Below are positions 63,476 to 64,000 of a stretch of DNA of 64,000 nucleotides, piece by piece. Position 1 is the stretch's first letter; each line of letters opens with the position of its first letter. The notes below the pieces were generated by a model that did not search any database, was not told the DNA's origin, and was given only the letters and a program-made list of their open reading frames with translations. A program made the position numbers and the translations under genes. Location of the stretch: positions 124,001-188,000 of the forward strand of contig NZ_NEFZ01000004.1 of NCBI RefSeq assembly GCF_002135205.1, in the 5' to 3' direction. The DNA is from Acinetobacter sp. ANC 4204 (GTDB taxonomy: Bacteria > Pseudomonadota > Gammaproteobacteria > Pseudomonadales > Moraxellaceae).

Positions 63476-64000
63476 TCATACGCTCGCCTCTTTTACTTGC
63501 TGACTCGCACGAGATTGCTCCACAATGGCAATAAAAGCACTGTTCATATCATTGACACCTTCGCCATGCACCATACTTCGAATGTCTTTGGGTGTACCAA
63601 GTGCCAACATTTTCCCTGCATCCTGAATCGCGATACGATCGCAATATTCTGCTTCTTCCATAAAATGTGTGGTGATAATAATAGTAATGCCTTGATTGGC
63701 GAGCTCACCAATGGTGTACCAGAACGCACGTCGCGCCAATGGGTCGATACCACTAGTCGGTTCATCTAAAAACACAATTTCAGGCTGATGTAACAGTGCT
63801 GCTGCCATCGACAAACGCTGTTTAAAGCCATTTGGTAAATCACCACTTTTAGCATGTGGCTTGAGTTCAAACTGATGTAATGCCTGATCAATTTGTTGCT
63901 TTAGATGTTTGCCTGATAATCCATACGCACCGCCAAAAAACTTTAAGTTATCCAAAACACTTAAGTTGCCATATAGGGCGAATTTCTGAGATACATAACC
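63476..64000 (-). CDS. ABC transporter ATP-binding protein, cut by window edge
   Basis: The frame is open past the window end; the visible part is the C-terminal 174 residues or so. It starts GYVSQKFALYGNLSVLDNL, the usual Q-loop region of YbhF/CcmA-type ATPases, then LPNGFKQRLSMAAALLHQPEIVFLDEPTSGIDP across residues with signature and Walker B, and the H-loop ITTHFMEEAEYCDRI. Walker A and any second ATPase domain lie outside. It is the first gene of the three-gene efflux operon. Confidence 0.92.
   Translation of the reverse strand, partial: GYVSQKFALYGNLSVLDNLKFFGGAYGLSGKHLKQQIDQALHQFELKPHAKSGDLPNGFKQRLSMAAALLHQPEIVFLDEPTSGIDPLARRAFWYTIGELANQGITIIITTHFMEEAEYCDRIAIQDAGKMLALGTPKDIRSMVHGEGVNDMNSAFIAIVEQSRASQQVKEASV

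Overview
The window looks like an Acinetobacter (Moraxellaceae) chromosome. The base composition is AT-rich and the gene content fits: a 476-residue AlaA-type aminotransferase with an N-terminal extension, an SfnB/LLM/Met-transport sulfur cluster, a DesT-like regulator next to a desaturase and its ferredoxin reductase, and PurT, GlnD and DapC in a row. This is recognition from memory of protein families. No search was run.

Layout. Bases 1-7389 are the end of an integrated element (prophage or phage-like island): a cut-off DUF1281-type protein, a YqaJ-type exonuclease, a RecT annealing protein, a UvrD-like helicase, five small unknown proteins in tightly coupled frames, an excisionase-like HTH protein and, convergent to them, a tyrosine integrase. 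The element stops just before the 5' end of a CAT-anticodon tRNA (7550-7626). A gene-poor stretch follows (7.6-8.5 kb).

From 8.5 kb on the window is chromosomal. 8.5-12.3 kb holds an acyltransferase, YebC, a GrpB-family protein, an Lrp-type regulator and a glutathione S-transferase. 12.6-19.9 kb is a seven-gene operon for organosulfur scavenging (two SfnB-like flavoproteins, an LLM monooxygenase, two MetQ-like binding proteins, MetN, MetI). 20-26.4 kb has a haloacid dehalogenase, YchF, two paralogous small secreted proteins, an Mpo1-like protein, a Crp/Fnr regulator and AzlCD. 26.7-31.8 kb is purT-glnD-dapC. 31.8-36.7 kb holds a TonB-dependent siderophore receptor with Fur-like boxes, LysE and AraC proteins, and a Gpx-MsrB pair. 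36.9-46.7 kb has the AlaA-type aminotransferase, AhpF, small lipoproteins, a VIT-family transporter, a two-gene putative DNA repair unit and a nitronate-monooxygenase-like enzyme.

46.7-52.6 kb holds the most striking feature. dusB and a DUF1615 lipoprotein gene were once divergent neighbours, but an approximately 2.8-kb block (EamA exporter plus MocR-type regulator) now separates them. The old intergenic region is present on both sides of the block, and each copy carries a decayed stub of the gene that is intact at the other end.

52.7-64 kb has the desaturase/reductase/DesT-like set, an alpha/beta hydrolase, an orphan PAAR protein, RapA, an RluA-type pseudouridine synthase and an ABC-2 drug-export operon that runs off the right edge. 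I saw no CRISPR array, rRNA or intact insertion sequence.
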